Positions 56,007 through 64,000 of a stretch of 64,000 bases of DNA are shown here, piece by piece. A model generated the notes under the pieces. That model made no database searches. It had not been told where the DNA came from and saw only the letters and a list, made by a program, of their open reading frames with translations. Each line of letters begins with the position of its first letter. The stretch's first letter is position 1. Location: the NCBI RefSeq assembly GCF_937958065.1, contig NZ_CALFXI010000053.1:21317-85316 (forward strand), read 5' to 3'. This DNA is from an uncultured Steroidobacter sp. GTDB lineage: Bacteria; Pseudomonadota; Gammaproteobacteria; Steroidobacterales; Steroidobacteraceae. The position numbers and the translations under genes are program-made.

Positions 56007-56258
56007 CGTCCCCCTACCAATCAACCCACAGCGATGGACGGTTTCCAGCTCCGCACGAGCTAGACCTGTTCTATCCGCTATTCAGAATGTACGCCTAAGG
56101 CGCTACATGAACTTTGTGTTTTTTGCCGCGAAAGTGGAAATTTTCCGTCGGATGTCAGGCGTTTACCCTGATTTTCGGGAGCAACTCACGAGGCTCGCCG
56201 GCGCGTCGCTTTGGACCGCTCGACGAGCCAAGTAGTTCCACGATGCGGCTCGAACAAC

Positions 56259-57218
56259 TCAACTCTCCGGAAGCTTGCCATCGATCTCGAGGTAGACGCG
56301 AGCGATGGCGAGCGGCGCCTGCGAGCTGCGCAGCGCCCAGTCGGCGTACGGGCCCCAGTTCGCATGCTCGGCAGCGGGACAGTTCGCGGCAGATTCGCAC
56401 TTGTACCCGGCCGCATGCAGCCGTTTCGCCTCATCAATGACATAAATCAAAGCCTGCCTGGCCTCGTCCAGTTCGCGCCTCAAGGTGGGCGCATCGTCGA
56501 TGAAGCCATGGCCAGGGATATACCAGGTCGCGCCCAGGTACACCGATTTTCGCAGCGTGGCGAGCCACTCGGTCGGATAGGCCGAGCGCATGGCCGGGAA
56601 CACGTCCCGCAAATAGACCTCCCCGAGGAATACCACGCCGGCCTGGGGCAGCCAGGCGACCAGATCGCCGCCGGTATGAGCGCGCCCCAGGTTCAGAATT
56701 TCGATTTGAGCCCCGCCCAGGCGCAGCGAGCGCTGCTCGGAGACCAGCATGGTCGGCGGGTTGGGATTTTTCGCCAGGCGCTTCTGCGATGCGGGCGAAC
56801 CGATGAAGACCACATCGGGATAGGCCTGCCTGAAGGCCGCGTTGCCGCCCACGTGATCGATGTGATCGGAGGCGATCACCACATATTTAATGGGCTCGTC
56901 GGTGAGCTTGCGGATGTTCTCGATCATCTGCCGGGTCTGGGGCTCATCGCCCTGCCCGTCCACCACCACGACACCGTCGCCGGTGACCACGATCAGGCTG
57001 ACCGTGTTGACGATCACACCGTCCCGATCCGGCGAGTGCAGCCCTTCATAGGCATACACGTTGGGCTCGATCTGCTGCCAACGTGGAAAATCTTTCGGGG
57101 TGAGATTGCGTTTGGAAATGTCCGCCGAATGCGGCGGGTCGGCGCTGAGGGCGCTCGAAGAAAATAGCGTTCCGGCCAATGCCAGCATGATGGGCGCGAG
57201 CACGGTCGCTACTCTCAT
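56259..57218 (-). CDS. Exported MBL-fold protein with altered first metal ligand
   Basis: The protein is 319 aa from the ATG at 57218 (GGGGGA at proper spacing; an ATG at 57224 is too close to it). Signal peptide ends at SSALSADP. The MBL core reads VIASDHIDHVGG: in the HxHxDH motif the first His is Ser117, while His119, Asp121 and His122 remain. Further ligands are His in LGRAHTGGD and IPGHGFID. Relatives include SoxH-like and quinoprotein-relay MBL proteins. It may bind one metal only or use Ser/Asp differently. It is 252 bases upstream of the DUF1592 gene. Confidence 0.83.
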   Translation of the reverse strand: MRVATVLAPIMLALAGTLFSSSALSADPPHSADISKRNLTPKDFPRWQQIEPNVYAYEGLHSPDRDGVIVNTVSLIVVTGDGVVVVDGQGDEPQTRQMIENIRKLTDEPIKYVVIASDHIDHVGGNAAFRQAYPDVVFIGSPASQKRLAKNPNPPTMLVSEQRSLRLGGAQIEILNLGRAHTGGDLVAWLPQAGVVFLGEVYLRDVFPAMRSAYPTEWLATLRKSVYLGATWYIPGHGFIDDAPTLRRELDEARQALIYVIDEAKRLHAAGYKCESAANCPAAEHANWGPYADWALRSSQAPLAIARVYLEIDGKLPES

Positions 57219-57232
57219 CGTCATCCCCCAAG

Positions 57233-57259
57233 GGGGCGGGCCTGCTTCGGGCCCGCCCC
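57233..57259 (-). terminator. Hairpin terminator after second TonB receptor
   Basis: GGGGCGGGCC (57233-57242) and GGCCCGCCCC (57250-57259) form a perfect 10-bp stem with a 7-base loop, 25 bases beyond the receptor stop and just upstream of the MBL gene. Confidence 0.65.
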
Positions 57260-57283
57260 GCTCGCGTTTCTTGCTTGCTGTTT

Positions 57284-60200
57284 TTAGAACTGGAAGCGCA
57301 CGCCGCCGTGGAACATCGTGCCGAAGCGGTCGTACAGCGTCACGTTCGACTGACCCTGGTAGAAGCCGGCGTTGCGGCCGCCCGCGACCTTGGCCGGATC
57401 CTCGTTGGTCAGGTTCTCGATCACGAAGTACAGCTCGCCCAGGCTCTCGAGCTTGTAGTTGATGCCCAAGTCGAAGTAGTGAGCGGACTCGATGCGGTTG
57501 TCGTTGATGGTGTTGTTGTAGCCCATGGCCTGCGCCTCGGCAAGCGTCGGGCAGCTGCCCACCGCGCACTCGAGGAAGCCGTTGTTGTACTTACCAGAGC
57601 TGATACCACGCATCGACAGCGTCACCGACACCGGATTCCAGTCGTAACCCGCCGAGAGCAGGTAGCGATACTTCGGTCCGGACAGGTTCGCACCCAGGCC
57701 GATACCGGCATCGTCGGAGTTCACGCCCTTGCCGTTGATCTTTTGACCGGTGGCGCTGGTGGTCTCCAGCTTGTCGATGAACGTACCCATCGCACGCAAC
57801 GTCAAGTCGCCAGGACCGACCGGGAAGCGGTAGGTCGCATCGACGTCGATGCCGCTGGCCGTCTCACCCACGATGTTCTCGGGGTAGCTGGTGACCACGT
57901 CGATGAAGCCGGTGGGCAGACGACTGATCTGCGAGCACAGCTGCTGAATGTTGTTGTTGTAGCAACCTTCGATGATTTCACGCGTGCTGCGCACGTAGAT
58001 GGTGCCATCGACTTCGATCTTGTAGTAGTCGACAGACATCGTGAAGCCCGGCAGGAAGCGCGGCGTCAGCACCACGCCGATACCGGTCGTGTCGGCCTCT
58101 TCCGGCTTCAAGTTGCGGTTGCCGATGGTCTGGCTCTGCATGAAATACTGCGGGTACCGGCCCTGGGCGTCGGGAGGCAGGCCCAGATCGGTGTTGTTGC
58201 CCGTGCCGCCGGCGCCCTGGTTGAACAGCTCGCCCAGACCCGGCGCGCGAATGTCACGCGAACGGGTGAAGCGGAAGCGCGCATCCTCGAGCGGCGACCA
58301 CACGAAGCCCGCCTTCCAGGTCGTGACCGCACCGGACTCGCTGTAGTCGGTGTAGCGAACGGCGCCGTTGAAGTCGAGCTGATCGGCGCCCGGCACGTCC
58401 TTCAACAACGGGAACACGGTTTCGACGAAACCTTCGTTCACGGTGTACTCACCGACCGTCGCCTTGTAGTTGCCGGCGAAGAACGCGCTCGCCTGGTCGA
58501 GATCGCTCACCCAGCCTTCCGCCGACTCCTTGCGATGCTCGGCACCGAAGGCGAGCGACACGGGACCGGCCCAGTTCTCGAACGGCTCACCGCTCATGCT
58601 GGCCGCGACGACCTGCTGCTTGAGCGTCATGTCCGAGTGACCCGTATCGGTGATGTAATCGAGCGCCTGCTGGGAGTTCACGCCCAGGCCCATCGGGTTG
58701 TAGGCACGGCAGCCCTCGACGGGCACCACGTTCTGCAGGGTCGCATCACGGGTACCGCACACGACGTTGCCGTTCGCATCGATGGTCGAATTGATCGCCA
58801 TCTGGTAGCGCGAGTTGACGCGGTTGGTCGGCGTCAGCGAGACGATGTTCTGCTCGCCATGGACGTAGGAGGCATCCCAGTTCCACTCCTTGCCGCCGAG
58901 CTCGAAGTTGCCTTCGAAGCCGAACACGCCACGCTTCATCTCGCGCTCGTTGATACCCTGCAGGTAGTGCATGTCGCCGTTGAACGTGCCGATCTCGATG
59001 GCGTCGATGCCGTTCGCGACCATCGTGTCGCGGAGCTGCGGGGACAGGAACGCGTTGTCCTGGTACACGTAGACGCTGCCGCCGTTGTTCAGGATGGGCA
59101 CCACCTGCGTGTTGTGCGACCAGGTCTTGCCATACTGCAGGTCGACGAAGGTCGTGACGTTGTCGGTGATGTCGAAGCTTGCGCGGCCGAACATGGTTTT
59201 ACGCTGCAGCGGCAGCGCGATGGTCGTCGCACGATCGACGCGGGAGGCTTCCCAGTCGCCGCCGCGCATGGTCGGACCGTTCACGAGATCGCCGAACTGG
59301 AAAGGCATCGGGGTGCCACCGGTCACGAACTGAGTGCCACGCAGCGGGCACGCACCCGCCATCGGCTGGAGCCTCAAGCCGGGCTGCTGAGTAACCACGT
59401 CGACATACGGGGTGATGGCCTGGCAGCTCAGCGTCAAGCCGCCGTACGTGCCGTTGGCCACGCCGGCGTTATGCACCGTGAGCAGCGAGGGCTGTCCGGG
59501 CTGGTTGGCGAGCGGGTTGCTCATCAACTGGAACGAATCGTCCGCCCAGCTGCGATTGTTGCCGATGATGCCCTTGTCGTCGGAGAACTCGCCGCTGAAC
59601 AACAGGTGGCCACGGCCATCGGCGAACTTGGTGCCCGCCGTGAGCGAGAACTTGTAGTTCTCGCCGTCGCCCGCGGTGGTCGCACCGTAATCGACGTTAC
59701 CCTTGACGCCCGTGAATTCCTTGTCCAGAACGAAGTTCACCACGCCCGCGAGCGCGTCCGAGCCGTACACGGCCGAGGCACCGCCCGTCACCACGTCCAC
59801 TCGCTGCACCAGGCCGCTCGGGATCATGTTGACGTCGACTGCGCCCGAGAGCGTGCCGGTGGCGATCGAGGAACCCACCATGCGCTTGCCGTCCTGGAGC
59901 ACCAGTGTGCGGTTGGCGCCGAGGCCGCGCAGGTTCAGCAGGTTCGTACCGGCGGTACCGGAGCTGATGTTCGAGGAGCGGTTACGCGGGGTCTGGCTGC
60001 CCGTAAAGGCGGGCAAGCGGTTGACGGAGTCGGCGATGGTCACCGTCGCCATCTTGTTCAAATCTTCCGCGCCCAGCACGGAAACGGGCGTCGGTGCTTC
60101 ATAGCCGTCGGCGCGCGCGATGCGCGAACCGGTCACGGTGATGGCTTCGAGGGTTTCGGTAGTGCTGGAAGAAGTGCCGGTCGCACTCTCCGGGGCTTCC

Positions 60201-60331
60201 TGCGCCGTCGCATTGAGTGCAACGAAACTGGTCAGCGCGAGCAACGCGCTCGCTGGTCCCAATGCCCGTCTGACGGCTGCCGAAACCAGGCGATCGCCCG
60301 AACGTGCTGCGCTTCGATCATTCATCGACAT
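57284..60331 (-). CDS. TonB-dependent outer-membrane receptor (second)
   Basis: The protein is 1015 aa, with AAGGGGGAA before the ATG at 60331. Signal peptide SFVALNATAQEAP; TonB-box-like LEAITVTGSRIARADGYE. Plug: TNLLNLRGLGANRTLVLQDG and VDVVTGGASAVYGSDALAGV. Barrel continues to the terminal aromatic GGVRFQF, a proper outer-membrane protein end. It is divergent from the exported aldolase with a 413-base gap and upstream in the same direction as the MBL-DUF1592-DUF1552 run, suggesting an uptake link. Confidence 0.93.
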   Translation of the reverse strand: MSMNDRSAARSGDRLVSAAVRRALGPASALLALTSFVALNATAQEAPESATGTSSSTTETLEAITVTGSRIARADGYEAPTPVSVLGAEDLNKMATVTIADSVNRLPAFTGSQTPRNRSSNISSGTAGTNLLNLRGLGANRTLVLQDGKRMVGSSIATGTLSGAVDVNMIPSGLVQRVDVVTGGASAVYGSDALAGVVNFVLDKEFTGVKGNVDYGATTAGDGENYKFSLTAGTKFADGRGHLLFSGEFSDDKGIIGNNRSWADDSFQLMSNPLANQPGQPSLLTVHNAGVANGTYGGLTLSCQAITPYVDVVTQQPGLRLQPMAGACPLRGTQFVTGGTPMPFQFGDLVNGPTMRGGDWEASRVDRATTIALPLQRKTMFGRASFDITDNVTTFVDLQYGKTWSHNTQVVPILNNGGSVYVYQDNAFLSPQLRDTMVANGIDAIEIGTFNGDMHYLQGINEREMKRGVFGFEGNFELGGKEWNWDASYVHGEQNIVSLTPTNRVNSRYQMAINSTIDANGNVVCGTRDATLQNVVPVEGCRAYNPMGLGVNSQQALDYITDTGHSDMTLKQQVVAASMSGEPFENWAGPVSLAFGAEHRKESAEGWVSDLDQASAFFAGNYKATVGEYTVNEGFVETVFPLLKDVPGADQLDFNGAVRYTDYSESGAVTTWKAGFVWSPLEDARFRFTRSRDIRAPGLGELFNQGAGGTGNNTDLGLPPDAQGRYPQYFMQSQTIGNRNLKPEEADTTGIGVVLTPRFLPGFTMSVDYYKIEVDGTIYVRSTREIIEGCYNNNIQQLCSQISRLPTGFIDVVTSYPENIVGETASGIDVDATYRFPVGPGDLTLRAMGTFIDKLETTSATGQKINGKGVNSDDAGIGLGANLSGPKYRYLLSAGYDWNPVSVTLSMRGISSGKYNNGFLECAVGSCPTLAEAQAMGYNNTINDNRIESAHYFDLGINYKLESLGELYFVIENLTNEDPAKVAGGRNAGFYQGQSNVTLYDRFGTMFHGGVRFQF

Positions 60332-60744
60332 ATTCCCCCTTTAGGAAAATTCTTCTTCCGCAAGCCCGCGCCGGGCAATCCGTCGCGCGCTCGCAGCTGA
60401 TGAGTCACCAGGATGAGGCAAAGGGCTTACGCTTTGCGCCGATGCTTCATTTCGCGGCACATCCTACGCGCGTCGCTTCGCAGGAATTTACTGATAATGT
60501 GTGCCGGGGATCCGGGTCGCAGCATGAATCGAGCGCCGAATCGCAAATTCGCGACATTAGTTTGCGTGTTTCGGCCGGTCGTCCCGCTAAAGGGTGTTTT
60601 CGCCACACCGTGGATGTACGCAACGGTTGAAGTCGAATACGACGACGCGCTACTTTGAAGAAGAGCGCGCGAGCGTTGTCCGCGCGTCGGTTTGCACACC
60701 AATGTCATCACGAACGTGCACGTTCGTTCGGGGGATTCCACATC
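60332..60744. other. Divergent promoter region between TonB receptor and aldolase genes
   Basis: No gene is supported here. The region holds the promoters of both divergent genes and one perfect 18-bp palindrome (60710-60727). Long minus-strand frames across it are shadows of the aldolase gene. Confidence 0.6.
60710..60727. promoter_or_regulatory. Perfect 18-bp palindrome, candidate operator
   Basis: ACGAACGTGCACGTTCGT is identical to its reverse complement. It ends 17 bases before the aldolase ATG (60745), just ahead of the GGGGGA ribosome binding site, where a bound repressor would block expression. No regulator gene lies nearby. Confidence 0.6.
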
Positions 60745-61755
60745 ATGCCTTCCATGCCGATGGCTCACGCCATTTCCAATTGCCTGCGCGTCGCCTCTGT
60801 CATTGGCCTCGCGTTCGCGGCCCACACCGCGCTCGCTGATGCGCCAGCGCAACGACTCAATCCGATGATCGGATTGATGGAGCAAGGCAAGCCCGTGATG
60901 GGGTTGTACGCGCCGAGCAATCGCAAGCCGTATGGCGCGCCCGCCGATGCACCGGCCCCGAACAAGACGCAGGCGGAGCTGGCGAAGGAAACCGTCGCTT
61001 ACAAGCTGTCCGACTTCGTGTTCGACGGCAGCATGGAGTACAAATTCGAGGAGACCCTGCCCGTCTTCGCCGAGTTTGCCAAGGCGCTGTCGGCTGAAAA
61101 TCATTTGAGCAAAAAGCCTCATCCGCACATCGCGTATCCGATGGTGGTGAAGATCCACGAGATCGCGCCCGATCCGGAGCTCGCCGCCAAACACATCGGT
61201 CAACAGCTCGACCTGGGCGTGAGCGGCATCATGTTCGTCGGCGTGGAGAGCCCCGATGAAGTCAAGCGCGGTATCGCAGCCATGCGCTATCCGGCTCAAG
61301 GCGGCACGCGTGCCAACTCCGTCGGCTCGGCGCCGAAGTACTGGGGCCTGAGCGAGAAGGAGTATCGCGCCAAGGCCGATCTGTGGCCGCTGAATCCCAA
61401 GGGCGAGCTGATCAACTGGGTCGTGATCGAGAGCAAGGAAGGCCTGAAGAACGTCCGCGAGATCGCCGCCGTCGAAGGCATCGGCGTGCTCTGGCCGGGC
61501 GCCGGCACCCTGCGCCAGGTGTTCTCGACCACGGGCGCGGATGGCAAGCGCGTGGTTGACGAACAGGCCTGGGAAGGCGCGATCCAGTCGGTGCTGTCGG
61601 CCTGCAAGGAGTTCAAGATCGCCTGCGGCATCCCGACCACGCCCGACCAGATCGAAATGCGCATGAAGCAGGGCTTCAGCGTGTTCGTGATGAACTGGGG
61701 CGAGGCCGGCTTCAAGACCATCGAAGTGGGTCGCAAGGCCGCCAACCGGAGCTGA
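60745..61755 (+). CDS. Exported HpcH/HpaI aldolase-like protein
   Basis: The protein is 336 aa from the ATG at 60745 with CGGGGGA upstream. Unusually for this family it begins with a signal peptide (ASVIGLAFAAHTALADA). The TIM-barrel body has LGVSGIMFVGVESPDEVKRG, VIESKEGLKNVREIAAVEGI and FKIACGIPTTPDQIEMRMKQ, matching class II 2-oxo-acid aldolase (HpcH/HpaI) strands: Glu in VIESKEG as metal ligand and GVLWPGAG. Family members are cytoplasmic; a periplasmic one needs a different job or a lost activity. It is divergent from the second TonB receptor. Confidence 0.83.
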   Translation: MPSMPMAHAISNCLRVASVIGLAFAAHTALADAPAQRLNPMIGLMEQGKPVMGLYAPSNRKPYGAPADAPAPNKTQAELAKETVAYKLSDFVFDGSMEYKFEETLPVFAEFAKALSAENHLSKKPHPHIAYPMVVKIHEIAPDPELAAKHIGQQLDLGVSGIMFVGVESPDEVKRGIAAMRYPAQGGTRANSVGSAPKYWGLSEKEYRAKADLWPLNPKGELINWVVIESKEGLKNVREIAAVEGIGVLWPGAGTLRQVFSTTGADGKRVVDEQAWEGAIQSVLSACKEFKIACGIPTTPDQIEMRMKQGFSVFVMNWGEAGFKTIEVGRKAANRS

Positions 61756-61766
61756 TCGCTCCGGTT
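61744..61766 (+). terminator. Hairpin overlapping the aldolase stop codon
   Basis: AACCGGAGC (61744-61752) and GCTCCGGTT (61758-61766) form a perfect 9-bp stem; the TGA stop codon (61753-61755) is in the 5-base loop. It matches the design of the hairpin at 4750-4772. Confidence 0.6.
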
Positions 61767-61884
61767 CCCGCTCGTCGTTCGTAGCACGCCGCCGGCAAAT
61801 CGACTATGGACTTGCTGCCAAGGGTCAAACGCACTTGAAGTAACTAGCATCTGGCCAAGCTGCAGATCAGGGCCGATACTCAGC

Positions 61885-62526
61885 ATGAGCCAGAACGACC
61901 ACCCGACCACTCAGCCAGTCACCCAGCTGCTGGTGCAATGGCATCAGGGCGATGAACAGGCGCTAGCCCGGCTCACCGCCCTGCTCTACGACGACCTGCG
62001 CCGGCTCGCTCAAGGCTATCTACGCCGCGAGCGAGCCGATCACACCATCCAGAAAACCGCCCTCGTCCACGAAGCGTTCGCGCGCCTGGTCGATCAACGT
62101 GCGATCGATTGGCGCGATCGCTCGCATTTCTTCGCGCTCGCCTCCAGGTTGATGCGGGGCATTCTCGTCGACCACGCACGGGCACGGCTTGCGGAGAAGC
62201 GCGGTGGCGGCGCGCGCGCAGTGAGCTTGGATCAGCTGGCGTCGCGCTCCTTCGGGGACGACGGTCTGCCTGCGGATCACACGACACCGACGGCGCTTCA
62301 GCATCTGGATGGCCACACGCGAGAAGACGTGTCGGCCATCGACGAAGCCCTGCAACGTCTCGAGCAGATCGACGCGCGGCAGGCGCAGATCGTCGAAATG
62401 CGTTACTTCGGCGGCCTCACGATCGAACAAACCGCGGACGCCATGGGCATCTCCGATGCCACCGTCAAACGCGAATGGATGCACGCCCGCGCCTGGCTGC
62501 GCTGTGAGCTCGGAAAAAACCACTGA
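61885..62526 (+). CDS. ECF-type RNA polymerase sigma factor (Sigma70_ECF, TIGR02999 type)
   Basis: The protein is 213 aa. Region 2 (LLYDDLRRLAQGYLRRERAD, then ALVHEAFARLVDQ and SHFFALASRLMRGILVDHAR) and region 4 (DARQAQIVEMRYFGGLTIEQ, DAMGISDATVKREWMHARAW) are complete. This class lacks a dedicated anti-sigma gene and is usually followed by a Ser/Thr kinase, as here: stop TGA overlaps the kinase ATG by one base. Kinase phosphorylation of the sigma factor is the probable control. Confidence 0.9.
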   Translation: MSQNDHPTTQPVTQLLVQWHQGDEQALARLTALLYDDLRRLAQGYLRRERADHTIQKTALVHEAFARLVDQRAIDWRDRSHFFALASRLMRGILVDHARARLAEKRGGGARAVSLDQLASRSFGDDGLPADHTTPTALQHLDGHTREDVSAIDEALQRLEQIDARQAQIVEMRYFGGLTIEQTADAMGISDATVKREWMHARAWLRCELGKNH

Positions 62527-64000
62527 TGCGTGCCGAGCGTTGGCGCCGGGCAAAAGACGTCTTCAACTCGGCCGTGGAACTGCCCGCTCGCGAGCGCGAG
62601 CTGTTCATCCGTCGCGCATGCGCAGACGACGACAGCCTGCGGCACGATGTCGAAGCGCTGCTCAGGGCGCACGAGAGCACCGATAGCTTCATCGAACGCC
62701 CCGCCGCGCAACGCGCCGGGCTCGCGTCCCCTCCGATCAATTGGATCGGTCGACGCTTTGGGCCGTATCGCATCGTCGGTGAGGTCGAGCGCGGCGGCAT
62801 GAGCGAGGTGTATCGCGCCGTTCGCGACGACAACCAGTACCAGAAAGACGTCGCGATCAAGTTCCTGCGGCACGGGTTCGATTCGGAGTCGCTGTTACGA
62901 CGCTTTCGGGCCGAGCGACAGATCCTCGCGCAATTGAATCATCCGCACATCGCGCACTTGCTGGATGGCGGTACGACCGAGAACGGGATGCCTTATCTCG
63001 TGATGGAGCTCATTCAGGGGCAACCGATCGATGTCTACTGTGAGCAGAAGAAGCTCGGCGTTCGCGAGCGCGTCGATCTCGTCCGCACGCTGTGCGGCGC
63101 CGTGCACTACGTCCATCAGCACTTGATGGTGCACGGCGACCTGAAATGCAACAACGTGCTCGTGACCGAGCGCGGCGTGCTGAAGCTGCTGGATTTTGGG
63201 ATCGCGAAGCTGCTGAATCCAACACCGGCGCTGGTGGGCACGGCAGGGATCGCGGGTGATCGATTCAGCGGTGGCTACATCGCGCTCCCCCCGGATTACG
63301 CGAGCCCCGAGCAGTTGCTCGGCGAACCGGTCACCACGGCAAGCGATGTATATTCGTTGGGCGTGTTGTTGTATCGCCTGCTCGCGGGCCGCCTCCCCTT
63401 TCATATGCGTAGCGCGCTGTTGCCTGAAGAGGTGAAGCAGCTGTGCGAGGTGCCCCCGACCCTGCCGAGCGTCACCGCGCGTCGAGGTGGCGAAGGTTAT
63501 CGTTCGTTCGCGCGGCACTTGGAGGGGGATCTCGATCGCATCATCCTCAAAGCGTTGAGCAAGGCCCCGGAGGATCGATACGGATCGGTCGAGCAGCTCT
63601 CGGAAGATTTGTTGAACTACCTGCGCGGATTCCCAGTGCGCGCGCACAGCGATGGGGCCGCGTATCGCGCGAAGAAGTTCGTGTTACGCAATCGCTTGGC
63701 GACGGCCGCGATGGCCTTGTTCGCACTCGCGATGACGGGCGGCATCGCCACCACGCTCTGGCTCGCTCACCTCGCGGATGTCGAGCGCGAGCGCGCCGCG
63801 CGCCATTTCGAGATCGTGCGCAAGTTCTCGAACAGCTACATGACCGAGGTGCATGGGGCCATCGAGAACCTGCCGGGGTCGATCGGGGCGAGGAAGCTGT
63901 TGATCGACACGTCGCTGAAACATCTGTCGGAGCTGGCCAAGGAGGAAACCAGTGACAACCCGATCGTTCGGCGGGATCTGGCGAATGCGTACGAGAAGAT
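62526..64000 (+). CDS. Membrane Ser/Thr protein kinase, C-terminus cut by window end
   Basis: 491 codons are seen. The kinase domain spans about 80-345: glycine loop GEVERGGMSEVYRA, Lys112 in VAIKFL, Glu130, catalytic loop HGDLKCNN (203-210) and DFG (223-225). The usual HRD Arg is Gly204. A TM helix follows at about 391-415, then a coiled extracytoplasmic part that in relatives carries TPRs beyond this point. The N-terminal 75 residues are the short helical region seen in sigma-linked kinases. It is translationally coupled to the ECF sigma gene (TGATG). Confidence 0.9.
   Translation, partial: MRAERWRRAKDVFNSAVELPARERELFIRRACADDDSLRHDVEALLRAHESTDSFIERPAAQRAGLASPPINWIGRRFGPYRIVGEVERGGMSEVYRAVRDDNQYQKDVAIKFLRHGFDSESLLRRFRAERQILAQLNHPHIAHLLDGGTTENGMPYLVMELIQGQPIDVYCEQKKLGVRERVDLVRTLCGAVHYVHQHLMVHGDLKCNNVLVTERGVLKLLDFGIAKLLNPTPALVGTAGIAGDRFSGGYIALPPDYASPEQLLGEPVTTASDVYSLGVLLYRLLAGRLPFHMRSALLPEEVKQLCEVPPTLPSVTARRGGEGYRSFARHLEGDLDRIILKALSKAPEDRYGSVEQLSEDLLNYLRGFPVRAHSDGAAYRAKKFVLRNRLATAAMALFALAMTGGIATTLWLAHLADVERERAARHFEIVRKFSNSYMTEVHGAIENLPGSIGARKLLIDTSLKHLSELAKEETSDNPIVRRDLANAYEK

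Noticed and set aside
60427..61299. 290-codon minus-strand frame
   Set aside because: It is the complement of the aldolase gene and of the divergent promoter region.
1..64000. CRISPR arrays, tRNA or rRNA genes, insertion sequences
   Set aside because: No regularly spaced repeats, cloverleaf, rRNA-like tracts or transposase motifs were seen by eye.

Overview
The window looks like chromosome from a high-GC, Gram-negative, aerobic heterotroph. Supporting features are two TonB-dependent receptors, many periplasmic c-type cytochromes and Tat or lipoprotein signals, strong GGGGGA-type ribosome binding sites, a four-gene branched-chain 2-oxoacid dehydrogenase operon, and an ECF sigma/Ser-Thr kinase pair of the Sigma70_ECF (TIGR02999) type. 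The combination resembles Steroidobacteraceae-like Gammaproteobacteria, but this is inferred from gene content only; there is no rRNA or other phylogenetic marker here. No tRNA, rRNA, CRISPR array, insertion sequence or phage gene was seen.

Layout. 1-9.1 kb: a window-edge alpha/beta hydrolase, an N-terminally truncated cytochrome P460-like gene, an MBL-fold protein, an M48 lipoprotein protease with TPRs, a multidomain GH43 lipoprotein, a YflT-like stress protein and a DUF6152 protein. 9.2-30.7 kb: a catabolic island around a GntR/FCD regulator. The leftward arm holds amidohydrolase, MFS, gluconate-dehydrogenase-like subunit 3, GMC oxidoreductase and cytochrome c. The central part holds an iron-dependent alcohol dehydrogenase and an aldehyde dehydrogenase, facing enoyl-CoA hydratase, CaiB CoA-transferase and a second MFS. 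The rightward arm holds cupin, PQQ-type dehydrogenase, cytochrome c, a small Tat protein, SMP-30 lactonase, cupin and a TonB receptor. Related AT-rich ATCC/GATAT repeats lie at the three divergent or promoter positions of the island and are proposed as GntR operators. The logic suggests uptake, periplasmic oxidation and lactone hydrolysis, import, then CoA and semialdehyde steps in the cytoplasm. The substrate cannot be read from sequence.

30.7-36.5 kb: an accessory, less GC-rich stretch of small secreted or membrane proteins, one gene with an in-frame stop, an FG-GAP-like secreted protein next to a 4-TM protein, and a frameshifted HExxH metallopeptidase remnant. 36.5-43.5 kb: a GST-like protein, a thioredoxin-reductase-like flavoprotein, CstA with two small downstream genes, a three-haem cytochrome and a CHRD protein. 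43.7-50.1 kb: two close Lrp/AsnC paralogues and the bkd-type operon (E1alpha, E1beta, E2, E3, Lrp). 50.3-57.2 kb: a leftward run of secreted proteins (MBL, DUF1592-type haem lipoprotein, DUF1552 Tat protein, COG4315-repeat protein, unknown 366-aa protein) that looks like an undescribed extracytoplasmic system. 57.3-61.8 kb: a second TonB receptor divergent from an exported HpcH/HpaI-like aldolase with an 18-bp perfect palindrome at its promoter. 61.9-64 kb: an ECF sigma factor translationally coupled to a membrane Ser/Thr kinase cut by the window end.
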